DNA from: Aphrocallistes beatrix
Lineage: Eukaryota > Porifera > Hexactinellida > Sceptrulophora > Aphrocallistidae
Assembly (NCBI GenBank): GCA_963281255.1
Contig: OY725488.1
Coordinates: forward strand, 8,033,524 to 8,097,523
Length of the DNA stretch: 64,000 nt
Direction: 5' to 3'
The notes under the pieces were generated by a model. It saw only the letters and a program-made list of their open reading frames with translations, made no database searches and was not told the origin of the DNA. The position numbers and the translations under genes were made by a program. Positions 1-11,163 of the stretch are shown in pieces (the stretch's first letter is position 1; the number at the start of each line of letters is the position of its first letter).

Positions 1-3000
1 ATGGACTTATTGGAGCAATCGATGTAAGCTTATTCGTCTCTCTTATAGGTGTTATTTGAATCTAAAGTTAGCTCCTTTCAGATAGTTATTCAATCAATTA
101 TTTTCTAATTTTATTTCTTAAACCCTACTATCCTCTTTTCATTAATTCATTAATTTTATCCAATCCATAATATATTTCACACATTCCCAAATTTTAGATT
201 TTTAGAAATTTACAGAGTCACCAGGATCTGAGGTAGGTTGCTATTATTTGGAGATTCCATGGATTTATACAGCTAGACTTTTCTTGAATTTAGTACGACG
301 TAAATATCTATTAATATTTAGTTTTTTAATCAAAATGCTAATTTTGTGGTGTTTTTTCTTGCAGATAATATACATACACTCGGATAAGACTTCGGCTAGT
401 ACACGTAGGTACTTTTTCAAATTTCACTTACGGGTAGTACGTCTTATCCGAGTTCAATTAGCTCTAATATAAAATACTTATTTTTGTGTATTCAAAGAGT
501 TTTTCACTTTTCATTCTGACTTTGTATAAATCCATGGTTTAAGCATATAAATAATTATAAATGCCAATAGTGCCTATTCTTACTCGCTTTTATTAAGCAC
601 CTCTGATACAGATATGAGCGAAGCGCGCTAGAAATTTAATATTTTTTTATTTAGACCCGGTTCTCATGAGAAATACTGCGTAGTCGTCACGAATAAACCA
701 TATCATACGCTCCCTTACTGTAAAGAGAGTGAATTCAAAGGCAGTACCGCGATGGATATCACCAGCTACATGAAGGAGGTAAAACTAATTGCCTTATACA
801 ATAGCCTAGATTCTACTTCCTCTGCATAGAACTGTATTGAGTTAGATTAATTAACCTAAATTTTGAACAAAGGTAATATGGTTATTGCAACACTATCAAT
901 ACACTAACTTGAAATGGTGAGGATAGCTATTCTTGCACATATTGTATAAATAACTAAACTGCTATTGAATATTACCTCCTTAGATAATCCTACATACACG
1001 ATATACACATTATTGTTAATTTGCACATACTAGCTGCTAATTGATATTTGTATTCCATTACACTTTAGCAACAGATTAAACTATCAATTGTCTCTCCGAG
1101 AAGAATTCCAGAATTGAAATCGCTCTATGAGCAGGTAGGATATTTTAATTTAGGATAATAACCTTTCTTATACAGAGTTTGTAATAGCAGCGGCTCGCGG
1201 CCACATATCTTTTCTCTATTAATTTAATATATTTGTTTTACCAATTGCTGAATTCCCTTAAATAATATTTTCAATACAGGCCTTGCTTTCTCCTGATTTA
1301 TCAATCATGGACGCGAACAAACAATATAAACATCTCGTGATGCTTCAAGGAATTGACATGCAAGGTAAAGGTAAGTTTTAAGATCCAAGAAGCCGCTTAG
1401 CTGCTTGAGCTACGGAGCTAGGGCATTTTTTCTATTTCGTATATCGTTTGGTATTCATGTAAAATTCGGGTAAATTTTTGTCTTTCCAGTCCTCCATAAA
1501 TGCTAGGACATTTGTCGATCCTCAAAAAGAGGATCGCGTTTCCTATCCCGATCCTTTTGATGAAGTTTATATTAAGACATTTAAAAGTGGAATGTTGCTG
1601 AGCGCACATTCGTAATGAATGTTAACCTCATTAAGGACCATTTTCTAGCTCGAATTACCCTGAAACATTCAATTCTTAAATATTCAAAATATTTTCCAAA
1701 AAACGTTGAACAATCTTCGATTAAAATTACAATATTATGAGTACAGATAATGGCGACCATTTATACAGTTGGAATCCAATTTATCGATGAATAATTCAAC
1801 AATATTCGGGATGTGAAATAAATTTACTTTGAAAATACATGGTCAATTATGAAATCAAGAAATACATATTATTTGCACTGGTTTCCCGCCATGGAGGCGT
1901 GGGTATGCATGCCATGAGAAAGGATCGGAGTCGAAATTAAAAATCTCCGATCCAATCCCGATCCTACTTTTCTAAATGGATCGCGATCCTGCTCCGATCC
2001 TCAAAAAAGGATTGCAATCAGCATCGAACGAAAACGCTAGTCTTTCTTGTTTGTTTATTCGGATTGATTGAAAAACTGGCAGTCATTGGAATATGAGAAT
2101 TAGCATTTACTTGTGAGATGTAAATTGGTGTCAACATCTTATATACAATGTACATGTATCACCATATACGTATATGCCTTCACTCTCTCACTTTCAAATA
2201 AGACACCTGATAATTCTATTCAATGAACACGATACTGTTTCTCACGGTGTGTAGAATAAAACAATGTGATATTATATACGTATATACATAGTTTCACGCC
2301 CTTATCTACATATAATACAATTTCAAGAGTGTTGATCCAGAATATCGTACGATTTGCAAAGCTCTATGATTAATATTTGTTTGTTTGTGTTTACAATAGA
2401 GTGAAAAACAAATTTTAAAAGTGTGTGTGTGTTGGAGCCCAAAGGGCGCCTTAGCAGACACAAAGTGTTCGTCAGCCGCACAGAGTTAGCAACTGAAGCG
2501 GCTTGTGATTCTAAATTTGATTCAGAGAAATTGTTCTTTGCGCAGGTTTACTTGTGTCAGCATAGTAGAATGCAGTGACTGATTGTCATACTATTACGTT
2601 GTCAGGCTTCTCAGCTAAACTCTTTGAATAAACATATGTTGTGTCATCACATTTATGTCACCGAGCCAAGTCATCATGTTATATTTTTATTTTGAAGTGA
2701 AAGGAATTCGAATTTGTTATCTAATACATATTTCTAGCTTATTTTCAGTGTGCTTAGTTGCTATTATATGGGTTCTATGAGCCAATTTGATGGAATAGAT
2801 TTATAAATGAGTGTTGGCGTCCAACCTGTAGTATTTGCATATTACTGACTAGATTAATTAGGAAATAATTGTATGAGATTAGAAGCGCGACTATATTATG
2901 ATTCCTTATTTAGTACGAATCTCGAGCAAATCCGACATCGGACGAATTTGAACCAATTTAGATATATTGTGCCATCATCCCTGAAATGTAGAAGCATCTC

Positions 3001-6000
3001 CATCTCATCCATCTGTGAAGGGCTTTTAAAATGTATTTATTTTTAAATTTTCCAGGAGATCCGATGACTACTGTGACAACAGAGGAACAAGCTCCCATTC
3101 CCCACACTGATTTGACAGATCCTAACTTATTCCCTCCCTACACGGCAATCCAGCACTCTAACCCTAACCCTATGCAGCTTCGCGATCAACCAAGCATGCA
3201 ACCAATGCAAATACGCAGCAACCACAACGCTCCACTCAGCCTACAGCCAGGTCTAGCGCCGTATCAATCTCAGCATTTGCCTCAGCCGCCATTCCATGAA
3301 CAACAGCCACAGCCCCCGCCGCAACAAATGCAACCACAAACTCAGCCCCTGCCGCAGCCTCAGACTCAGACTCAGCCGCAGCCTTACCAGCAATGCCCCT
3401 CTCCGATTACTCACATCAAGTTATCTCCTAAAACTCCTCCGAGTAAGCCACTTCTCTTCAAATATATGTTTGATTTCCCAGTTAATTGGTCTTTCCCAAA
3501 TGTAGTAATGCTCGATCCGAGTTGTTTTTATTGCATAAAACGATCGCTTTTAATCCTAGAATTCGGTAAAAAAAGTAAAAAGCACGAATGATCCTGATCC
3601 CTGGGGTGGGCAAAAGTACCCGTGTCCAGTGGCAGCCCCAATGTTCCCACTTCAAACGGATAAATCTACCGCCCAAATCCAATTTCTGGCTCCGTTTTTA
3701 TGACCTAAATACCTTTTTGAAGGGATTTAATGACTTTGATTCACCAACAGAGCATGTTATTCCCCTGTATTTCCTTTCAATTTTCCAGGATTTATTAATA
3801 CTCAAATTTAACTAATAGTTTAGGTAAAGTGAAACGGGTTTAGATAGATCTCGGCGAGTATAACAAAATGAACAGTAGGATTTTCGAATGAATTTATTAG
3901 AAGAAAGTTTGAATCAGTAAGTTTATCATACAGAACTTGTTTTCCATCTCTAATCACTTCAAAAATTCCCCTGTCCATTTTTGATCGCCTTTCAATGAAT
4001 GAATTTGGGTCATATTTAATGTGATGTTCTCAATTTTAATTTCGATATTTTCTAAATTATTAGGTCTCAAAAATATTTTCCAACTTTACTCTGTTTCGGG
4101 TGCATTTTTGGATTTTAACTCAGCCATACAATCTGCATTAAATTTAGTGAATTGTTGAACTACAAAAGTTAGCTATTATGGGAAGACCAACCTAAGTTTA
4201 TCGTTGTTCTTTGTAGAATCATATTCTGATTTGAAGTATGATAAAATCTTAACTTTAGATATGTTAAATTTTAATAATCTTTCACCTAACATTCCTAATC
4301 AAAATTCAACTGAGACAAATGAGCCTCCTTCTAAGAAAGTGTGCATCGACGATCCTTCAAACTCTCCCCCTACAATGCAGAACACGGTACCACCAATCGA
4401 GATCAAGTCTGAGATTGACGTCAAACCAAATATCATCCCAAGTTACAACTTGCCAACTCAGCTGATGCCAGATGTGAAGCCGAATGTTGAAGAGTTTGAT
4501 AGTAAACCAATCATTCACCCGACCTTAGGCATCTCTTCTCCGCCACTCATGGGTCAGTTCAATATGCTGCACTAGGTTATCCTTTGGTAATATACTTCTC
4601 TAATTATCCATATTCTCAATTATCATTGGCCTGAGACACATCTCGCTCCTTGGAAAATATGGATAAAATACTGTTCGCCTTTTCTCATGTTGGGCAATTA
4701 GCAGCACGCGTACGTACTGGGATTGAATTGTACAATGTTTGATGCGATATAAGCATATTCTTAAGTGTGCTAAGGTTATTACAGCTGCTAATTTTTGTGC
4801 CATCGTAATCTGATTATTTGTGTATTGAATTGCACAGGCGCCTAAAATACACATGTGAAATACCATTAAGAACTTGTAAAATCATTAACCGTATATTTTA
4901 ATATATTTTTATTTAGCAAACCCACAAACAAATTAGTTTGATTACTTTTCTTCCTTTGGTTGTTATGTCTTCTATAAGTAATGCTATTCGTTATGGAAAT
5001 AAATTATGATATGTTTCACTGAGATGTTCTTTTTCTCATGGTTCCCTCATGTATTAATTACTTATTCTATTACTACATAATTTCGTTATTGGAACATCAA
5101 ATTATTATTCCCGTCTACCTTAGATGGAGTCGATTAAATTTATACAATTGTCACTGTACAATGGCTAAACTAGGGGAGTCAATTCATTTGTCCGAATTTT
5201 TGTGGTAGGCACAGACAAATGCATACTACAAAATTCGGACAAATGCAGCTCCCCCAAACTAGGTAGGTATTACGTATATTTCTATGCTATCGTCAAGAAC
5301 AATGATACAATCTATGCAAACTAGATTTGTGTAGCAGAATTTGTCTCAGGAAATAAATTCAACGCATTCCATGTGGCATAAGTAATTATCGCTTGCACCG
5401 ATTCTAGATCAAAAGCCTGCTTATCCTCAAGGCATGGTGCCAATGCCTGGCAACCCTGCCAACGCCCCCAACTGCCCACCACTCCAAAACACTCTGCAAT
5501 CCCAGCCGATTGATATCGTCCTAGAAGAGGTGAGCCGCATTCCTGTGCCGAGCGGGTACTGTTCGGTCAAAGGTCGCGTAACTTTTCAGCATCAATGCCT
5601 CATCCCAGAAGGGTTTCCCAAGAAGTGGCTGTTCAAAACAAGTCCACCTATCGTGTACCTACGAGAGATCTTATTCTCACAATCTGATCCGAACCAATTC
5701 GGAAACAACGACAGAGGGTTGATTTACGGATCAATGCAGGCAAGCATTTAATAACACATATATTAGTAAGTTCCATTCGTATAGTCTAAATCCTTTATGC
5801 TCAATTACTTCGTTGTAGATATTAGATAATCCGAACAGGCTGTCTTGCTTGCAAAGCCTGACTGAAAACAAGATGTGCCTCTTCCTCTACCATCACAGAG
5901 TCCAGACCACTAACTTCCAGATAAACTTCCAGATGCTGATCGTAAAGCTGAACGAGCGAGTCAATAAATCCACGCTTACAGTTCTCTACCCGGTGGATAA

Positions 6001-8782
6001 GCGGTTCTATCAAAGATTTTCAGAAGTGATGAAAAAAGTACGTAGCACATAATACTAGTACCTCACCTATGTAGATTCCAGGGTTGAATATACGTAGTAT
6101 GCCATTGGTTTAATTTATGAAATGCATGCTGTACTTAGGGACAGCTACAGAAGCAGCCAATTCCTCGGATGATGCCAATGATGCAGCGTGGCATGCCTGG
6201 ATTGGGATTGGAACAGCTGGCATCGGTAGGTTTTGAATAGATTTCTTTCTATCTTATTGTTACTATCGAGCGCTGTGCTTGCTATTGTGGTAGGAAGCTC
6301 CGTGTGACAAACTCGAATGAAAAAAAGTTGTTCTGTATATTTTCAAACAAGCGAACATATCAAATTTCTATTTTTGTAAAGTGGATAGCGCCAGTAAAGT
6401 TTTCTTCTTCAACTAGTGATACTTTGTATTTCCTGTTTAGAACCAGATGGGGTCCGCTCCTATGCAGGGTGGTATGGGGATGGTACCAGGTATGAATCAG
6501 ATGGGAAACACCCCCAGCGGGTATAATAGCAGCATGATGGGTGGTAATATAGGCAGCAGCGTACAGAGCGGCGGTGGAATGGTGAATAATATGCTCATGG
6601 CCAATAATAATGGCAACGGCCAGGGGAACGGAAGTGTATCAGTTCCAGCAGCTACATCTGACATCAGTGGGACCACTGCTGTAGGAAGCCAGATGGGCAG
6701 TTCGAATAATTATCCGAATATGTCGGGTAGTACAAATATGATGACTACGAATAGCGGGATGATTAGTAGTGCTAACAGCGCCTTGATGAGCAATGCTAAT
6801 AGCACCATGATGAGTAGTGGTGCTAATAACTCCATGATGGGCAGTCCTGCTAACAGTGGAATGATGAGTAGCACCAACAGTGGAATAGTAAACACAAACA
6901 ATTCTATCTTGAGCAGCGCGAACAGTGGAATTATGGGTAGCGGTACTAACAGTGGAATGATGAGTAGCGGTACTAACAGTGGAATGATGAGTAGCGGTAC
7001 TAACAGTGGAATGATGAGTAGCGGTACTAACAGTGGGATGATGGGTAGCGGTACTAACAGTGGGATGATGAGTGGCGGTCCCAATAGTGGAATGGTAAAT
7101 GCAACTAATCCTATGGTGAGCAGTGCGAACAGTGCAATGATGAATAGTACGAACAATCCTATGATGAGCAATACAACCAATACCATGATGAATAGCACGA
7201 ACAATTCCATGATGAGCAATACGATGATAAGTAGCGCATCACCTAGCATGGGGATGGGCAGTGGCTTGATGAATAACAACCCCTCTTACCCGGTTTCCAA
7301 CCCTGGAGGCATGGCTAGGAGTCAGGTGGGAGATCAATCGGGCGGATCTCAATCTTCAGTGAATAACTCTCTCGCTCTTCTGCTTAACAACGATAAAGAT
7401 ATGACAAGACCCAGTTTAAGACCGCAATCGGGACTCAGACCTATGCGGCCGCAAACACAACAACAACAACAACAACAACAGGTATATCCTCTCTCGCTTA
7501 TTTTGCATGATTCCTAAAACTCCTTCAGTGCTCATCTTCTTTAATTTAAGATCCTTTCATTTAAAAACCTCTATGAACTATAGATGATGAGCCAAATGGG
7601 AAACTCCCGCGCGATGATAATGCAACAGCAGCAGCAGCAACAGCGATACTCGCAAGCCCGGAGATCAATGAGTGAGTTGAAGAGCAATACCACTAAGTTC
7701 TAGCGAGGAGTAATTTGCTTGTCGTATTTGACTTTATTACTTATTGATTAGTCATCATATCATTATGCAACAGGTCACTTTAATTAAGCACGATTTTGGC
7801 GATTTTCTCTGCTGTTTATGCCTTATAAATGTAATTAATTAATGTATGATTTTTGTGTAGAACCAAGATTAGTACTAGTTGATTTGAAAATTTAGAATTT
7901 TTCAATGGAATGTTATTACATTCCTACGTTGCTATGGTGAAGCATTTTGGTCAGTTTGAGCCATATCCTGCGAACTGTAATAACTAGGTCTTCAAATTTG
8001 ATCGTATTTGATAGGCAATAGGCTACTTCATATTAGGTGATAATACAATTTGAACTTCTAAATTCACAGACTCTATAGAGTTATGCTTCAATTTAGTAGT
8101 TTAGTCACATTCTTAAAATCAACTCAAAAATCATTGAATGAAATGAATTGTATTATCACCTAATTGGAAGTAGTCTATTGCCTATCAAATACGATCAAAT
8201 TTGAAGATCTAGTTACTACAGTTTGCACAGGATATGGTCCAAACTGACCAAAATGCTTTATCATAACAACGCAGGAATGTAACAACATTCCTTTGAAAAA
8301 TTCTACAATTTTTCAAATCAACTAATATTAATGACTAATAAAAATTTTAGCAGCAGATATATGTAACTCTGCCATCATGTTTATATATCATATGGTGGTA
8401 ATACCTTCTTAATTAAGTAAGGTCTATTCTGCATGGTAACGATTTTGGCTAATCATGTATTATTTCAATCAGCTACTACTTCATCACTAGTCCATTATTT
8501 TCAGTCTACTGTGAGGCATTATATTGAGTCGACTATGCTCAGCTATTGTTCATATGCATAAAGTTTTAATATTCTCTAGTGCCTAATCAGCAAATGATGG
8601 GGGGACAAGCTATGATGTCTGGAATGGAGAACCAAATGATGATGGGGATGGGATCACAAGGAATAGGTCAGATGGGGCAAGATAGGCTGCAAGGTATGCC
8701 TGGAATGGGCCAGCCTCAGGGAGGGATGCTCCCCAACCCGGGGCTACAAAAGCAGGATCCATTGCACTACATGAAAAATTAG
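1..8782 (+). CDS. MED25: Mediator complex subunit 25 (3' part; 5' end outside window)
   Basis: MED25 links activators to RNA polymerase II in the nucleus. Exons by phase: 1-23, 216-232, 655-778, 1069-1134, 1280-1370, 3056-3442, 4217-4552, 5408-5739, 5819-6037, 6139-6225, 6441-7481, 7584-7671, 8580-8782; they join in frame to 1003 visible residues. The first exons encode the end of the MED25 von Willebrand A-like domain: HEKYCVVVTNKPY, QQIKLSIVSPRRIPELKSLY and KHLVMLQGI align with human [34 protein letters not shown] and RHMVLVRGL. A P/Q-rich linker follows. The 5408-6037 exons look like a divergent activator-binding ACID/PTOV domain. The tail is M/N/S/G-rich with TNSGMMSSG repeats and polyQ, where vertebrates have a Q/P/G-rich tail. 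Exon 4217-4552 carries K/E-rich IKSE and VKPN motifs, possible SUMO sites (inference). The intron at 5740 has a GC donor. Family is sure; the 17-nt exon and the acceptor at 4217 (or the in-frame alternative 4259) are less certain. Confidence 0.85.
377..453. repeat. Short hairpin in MED25 intron, related to Tigger-like MITEs
   Basis: Arms ACTCGGATAAGAC and its complement GTCTTATCCGAGT flank a spacer containing GTACxxGTAGGTAC-like motifs. The same words (GGATAAGACGTAC, GTACTTCGG) occur in the complete inverted-repeat element at 60647-60833, so this is probably a decayed copy of that family. Confidence 0.5.
1500..2030. repeat. GGATCG-rich degenerate repeat in MED25 intron
   Basis: Two clusters (about 1513-1558 and 1918-2025) carry many copies of GATCC/GGATCG words such as GATCCTCAAAAAGAGGATCG and GGATCGCGATCC. 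They bracket about 350 bp of A/T-rich DNA. This looks like the decayed arms of a mobile element; no coding content seen. Confidence 0.4.
2032..2510 (+). mobile_element. Diverged copy of hairpin-tailed repeat family (MED25 intron)
   Basis: It starts with a GTTTGTTTATTCGGATTGAT segment that matches the 5' part of the copies at 57169 and 58087. It ends with the family's tail: GCCCAAAGGGCGCC, then ACACAAAGTGT, then AGCCGC and GAAGCGGCTTGT. The middle holds (TATA)-rich DNA. No ORF. Diverged relative to the copies in the RNF213 introns. Confidence 0.5.
5170..5262. mobile_element. Small palindromic MITE in MED25 intron
   Basis: Inverted arms of about 38 bp (CATTTGTCCGAATTTT on the left, its complement AAAATTCGGACAAATG on the right) surround a very short centre. 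No coding capacity. Confidence 0.6.
6944..7078 (+). repeat. 27-bp coding tandem repeat in MED25
   Basis: Five near-perfect 27-bp units starting ACTAACAGTGG encode TNSGMMSSG or TNSGMMGSG. Less regular relatives spread over about 6755-7240, so the low-complexity tail probably grew by replication slippage. PolyQ runs encoded by CAA and CAG lie at about 7457-7481 and 7624-7642. Confidence 0.85.
7866..8335. mobile_element. Foldback element with ~190-bp arms in last MED25 intron
   Basis: The left half (from TTAGTACTAGTTGATTTG) is complementary through most of its length to the right half (ending CAAATCAACTAATATTAA). Paired landmarks include GATAGGCAATAG with CTATTGCCTATC and AGGTGATAATACAATT with AATTGTATTATCACCT. 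No ORF, so this is a non-autonomous long-inverted-repeat MITE. Confidence 0.75.
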
Positions 8783-9255
8783 GCTCCTCATCTCTTACAT
8801 TGCACACATTTTTATAAAAGGCGACTCCTCGCTAGGATTCTTAGAGCATCTTCTTCAATTTTCTTCTGCTTCTCTTATAGCTTCAATGCCCGATATAGGC
8901 AATATAAAGCAGATCTATTCAAAAACTAATTTGTTGCTTTCTATAAATCTTTGCAAATTTTGTTGCTGAATTAATTTTGAATCCTTGTACTGTATAATAT
9001 CTAGTTTTTACAACCGCTGTCCTAATGTTAGTGCGACCATTCATGTTTTCTTGCAAACTCAACACTGAAATATACTGACTGCTCATCATTGAATCTAGTT
9101 GCGATTGTTTTATATAGCGCTAGCGGTAAATTCAGAGGATTATGTCTTGTATCTGGTTCCGTTTTTATTTTCCAGAAAAATTATTACCTGAGTTTACTAT
9201 TTAATTCTCCACAACTTAAACTACAGGTATAATCCACATAGTTACATAATATACA

Positions 9256-9431
9256 ATATGTTACCGTTAAAACGTCAAATCGTTATTATGTAAAATACCT
9301 GAAATTATCAGGCATTATTTGTAAGAACAACTGATGGAAATGCCTGGAATTTTCAGGTATTATACAAGTACATAACTGAAAAATCAGGTATTTTACATAA
9401 TAACAGATTTGACGTTTTAACTGTAACATAT
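9256..9431. mobile_element. MITE with ~45-bp terminal inverted repeats
   Basis: The left arm TATGTTACCGTTAAAACGTC and the right arm GACGTTTTAACTGTAACATA are near-perfect complements, and pairing continues inward through ATTATGTAAAATACCTGA. Non-coding. Confidence 0.75.
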
Positions 9432-9865
9432 ACACCAACCAACATCGTTGGCTGTTTTATAACTAAGTTGTTGCAGTTCCACAGAAACTGAATCGGACTA
9501 CATTCATTTTGAATATATATTCTCTGATGCTAACATAACAATTATTAATAAGCATTACGAATTAAAAGTTATAATCTATATATAGCTACAAAAGATCATT
9601 GTGCAATATATTGACAATTAAGTAGGTACCCAAATTTAGATTTATATTCTGATGGCGTAGTGGAAAACTGATTGAAGCAATATTCTTACTAAAAGTGGTT
9701 TTATATGATATTTGAGGACAGAGCTATCTCAATTAAGTGATTCCAGTGATAAAACTAAGTAACAAGCATGAACTATTTAGGTATGTATTATGGAGGAGGC
9801 AATTACGTTCGGTGAGTTTTATTGCCAAGCACAATCTCATTATTGCAGGGGGTAAACGGAAGTTT

Positions 9866-10192
9866 CATCGCCGGATGTTTCGTCGCTGATATTTTAGAAT
9901 GGAATTACAAACTTCGGAATTTGTTCTAAAGCTGAATATAATTGATAGGAGAGTGAGAGTGGGGATTTTGGAGAGTATTTTGTATAAGAGCAAAGAGAAA
10001 GTGGTCATTTTGAGTTTGAAATAATATCAAATGGCACGCGAGAGTGGTATTTTTATTTCGTGAGGACTGAGGGGATGGGTGCTTGTCATTTATTATTTGT
10101 TAGAATGAATGGGAGAATACAAGTGAGGATTCAATAATTTCATTCAAAGAAATATCAGCGACAAAGCATCCGGAGACGAAACATCCGCCATT
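9866..10192. mobile_element. Inverted-repeat element with GGATGTTTCGTC termini
   Basis: The left end contains GCCGGATGTTTCGTCGCTGA. The right end contains its complement in two steps (TCAGCGACAAAGCATCCGG and GACGAAACATCCGCC). The internal 230 bp has no ORF. Confidence 0.55.
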
Positions 10193-10498
10193 CATTATAG
10201 GGATTTACTTTGTCAATTTCACGGTGGTCTGTAATAAGGTTTGAGATAGATAGATGGTTCAGCAGCTGTTGAACAGTCATTTTATAACCATGATACCTAC
10301 AATTTTCAAGAATTGTACCACAACCTAATTGATGGAATAAGTGCCATTTGGTTGCGGCTTACTATCTGACGATACCATTTAGGTTGAATTTGTTCAATGG
10401 TGATTGAGGATTATGACGGGTACATTAATTAAGTTAGATAAAGAAGGGTAAATACAATGGTAAGAAACCCTAACTTGAGGCCATGGATTATAGCGCCG

Positions 10499-10655
10499 CC
10501 CTGTAACCATGGAGGGGCCTGGCCCCCCCAAAATTTTTACTCGGCCCCCCCAAAATAAATAAATAACTTTGAAATTTGAAATTTGATCTAAATAATGGCC
10601 CCCCCTAAAATATATCCAGCCCCCCCAAATAATATTTGGTCGCTACGCCCATGCC
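10499..10655. repeat. C-tract-rich small repeat
   Basis: Four runs of GGCCCCCCC or GCCCCCCC followed by AAAA are spaced through A/T-rich DNA. The segment begins near CCATGGAGGGG and ends near GCTACGCCCATG. It resembles a short inserted element, but no clear terminal repeat or ORF was found. Confidence 0.4.
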
Positions 10656-10746
10656 TGTAACCAGACGACTTTTCGTATTGTGACTGAGTTTATTTCGTTT
10701 ATTTCGTTTTCATGGAGAGTTCCTATGCATAGCTTTCAAATAACTA

Positions 10747-10865
10747 CAGTAATTAACCGTAGAATGCCCAGTGGGGACACAGTGTCCCCGATATCGCGGA
10801 TGTCTCCCAGTCATTTCTATTGCACTGAAGCCATATAAATGCTGGCCATTCTACAGTTAATTATA
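10747..10865. mobile_element. MITE, ~23-bp inverted termini
   Basis: Left arm GTAATTAACCGTAGAATGCC, right arm GGCCATTCTACAGTTAATTA. An inner palindrome GGGGACACAGTGTCCCC lies between them. Non-coding. Confidence 0.65.
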
Positions 10866-10927
10866 GGATGTCTAGACATATCAAAAACGTAGTTAGGTAT
10901 CAGCTGGCCGAAGTATTTGTAACTTGG

Positions 10928-11082
10928 TATACCAGCTAATCGCGAAAACCGCTTAATTGGGAAAAATTTCCAAGAATAGAATAGTTCCCGCACATAGCTA
11001 ATACAAAATTACATCGGTTATTGGCGCTTAATCGGGACAATATATCAGTGCCCGATAGTCCCAATTAAGTGGAGTCTACTGT
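10928..11082. mobile_element. Tigger/pogo-like MITE, one end decayed
   Basis: The right end reads CCAATTAAGTGGAGTCTACTGTA, the complement of the TACAGTAGACTCCACTTAAT-type terminus. The left end keeps ACCGCTTAATTGGGA and the middle keeps GCGCTTAATCGGG. The same words occur in the elements at 26457-26634 and 26701-26873. Confidence 0.6.
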
Positions 11083-11163
11083 ATGTACCAAATATGTGGG
11101 AATAGAGGTGGAATAAATAGTGAGTAATTTACATCATTGACTTCCAGGATTTGCTAGATCATC

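Noticed and set aside
6710-7279. 189-codon minus-strand open frame rich in Leu/Ile/Pro/Val opposite MED25
   Set aside because: It is the antisense reading of the TNSGMMSSG coding repeat; the hydrophobic pattern comes from the repeat, with no start context or family match.
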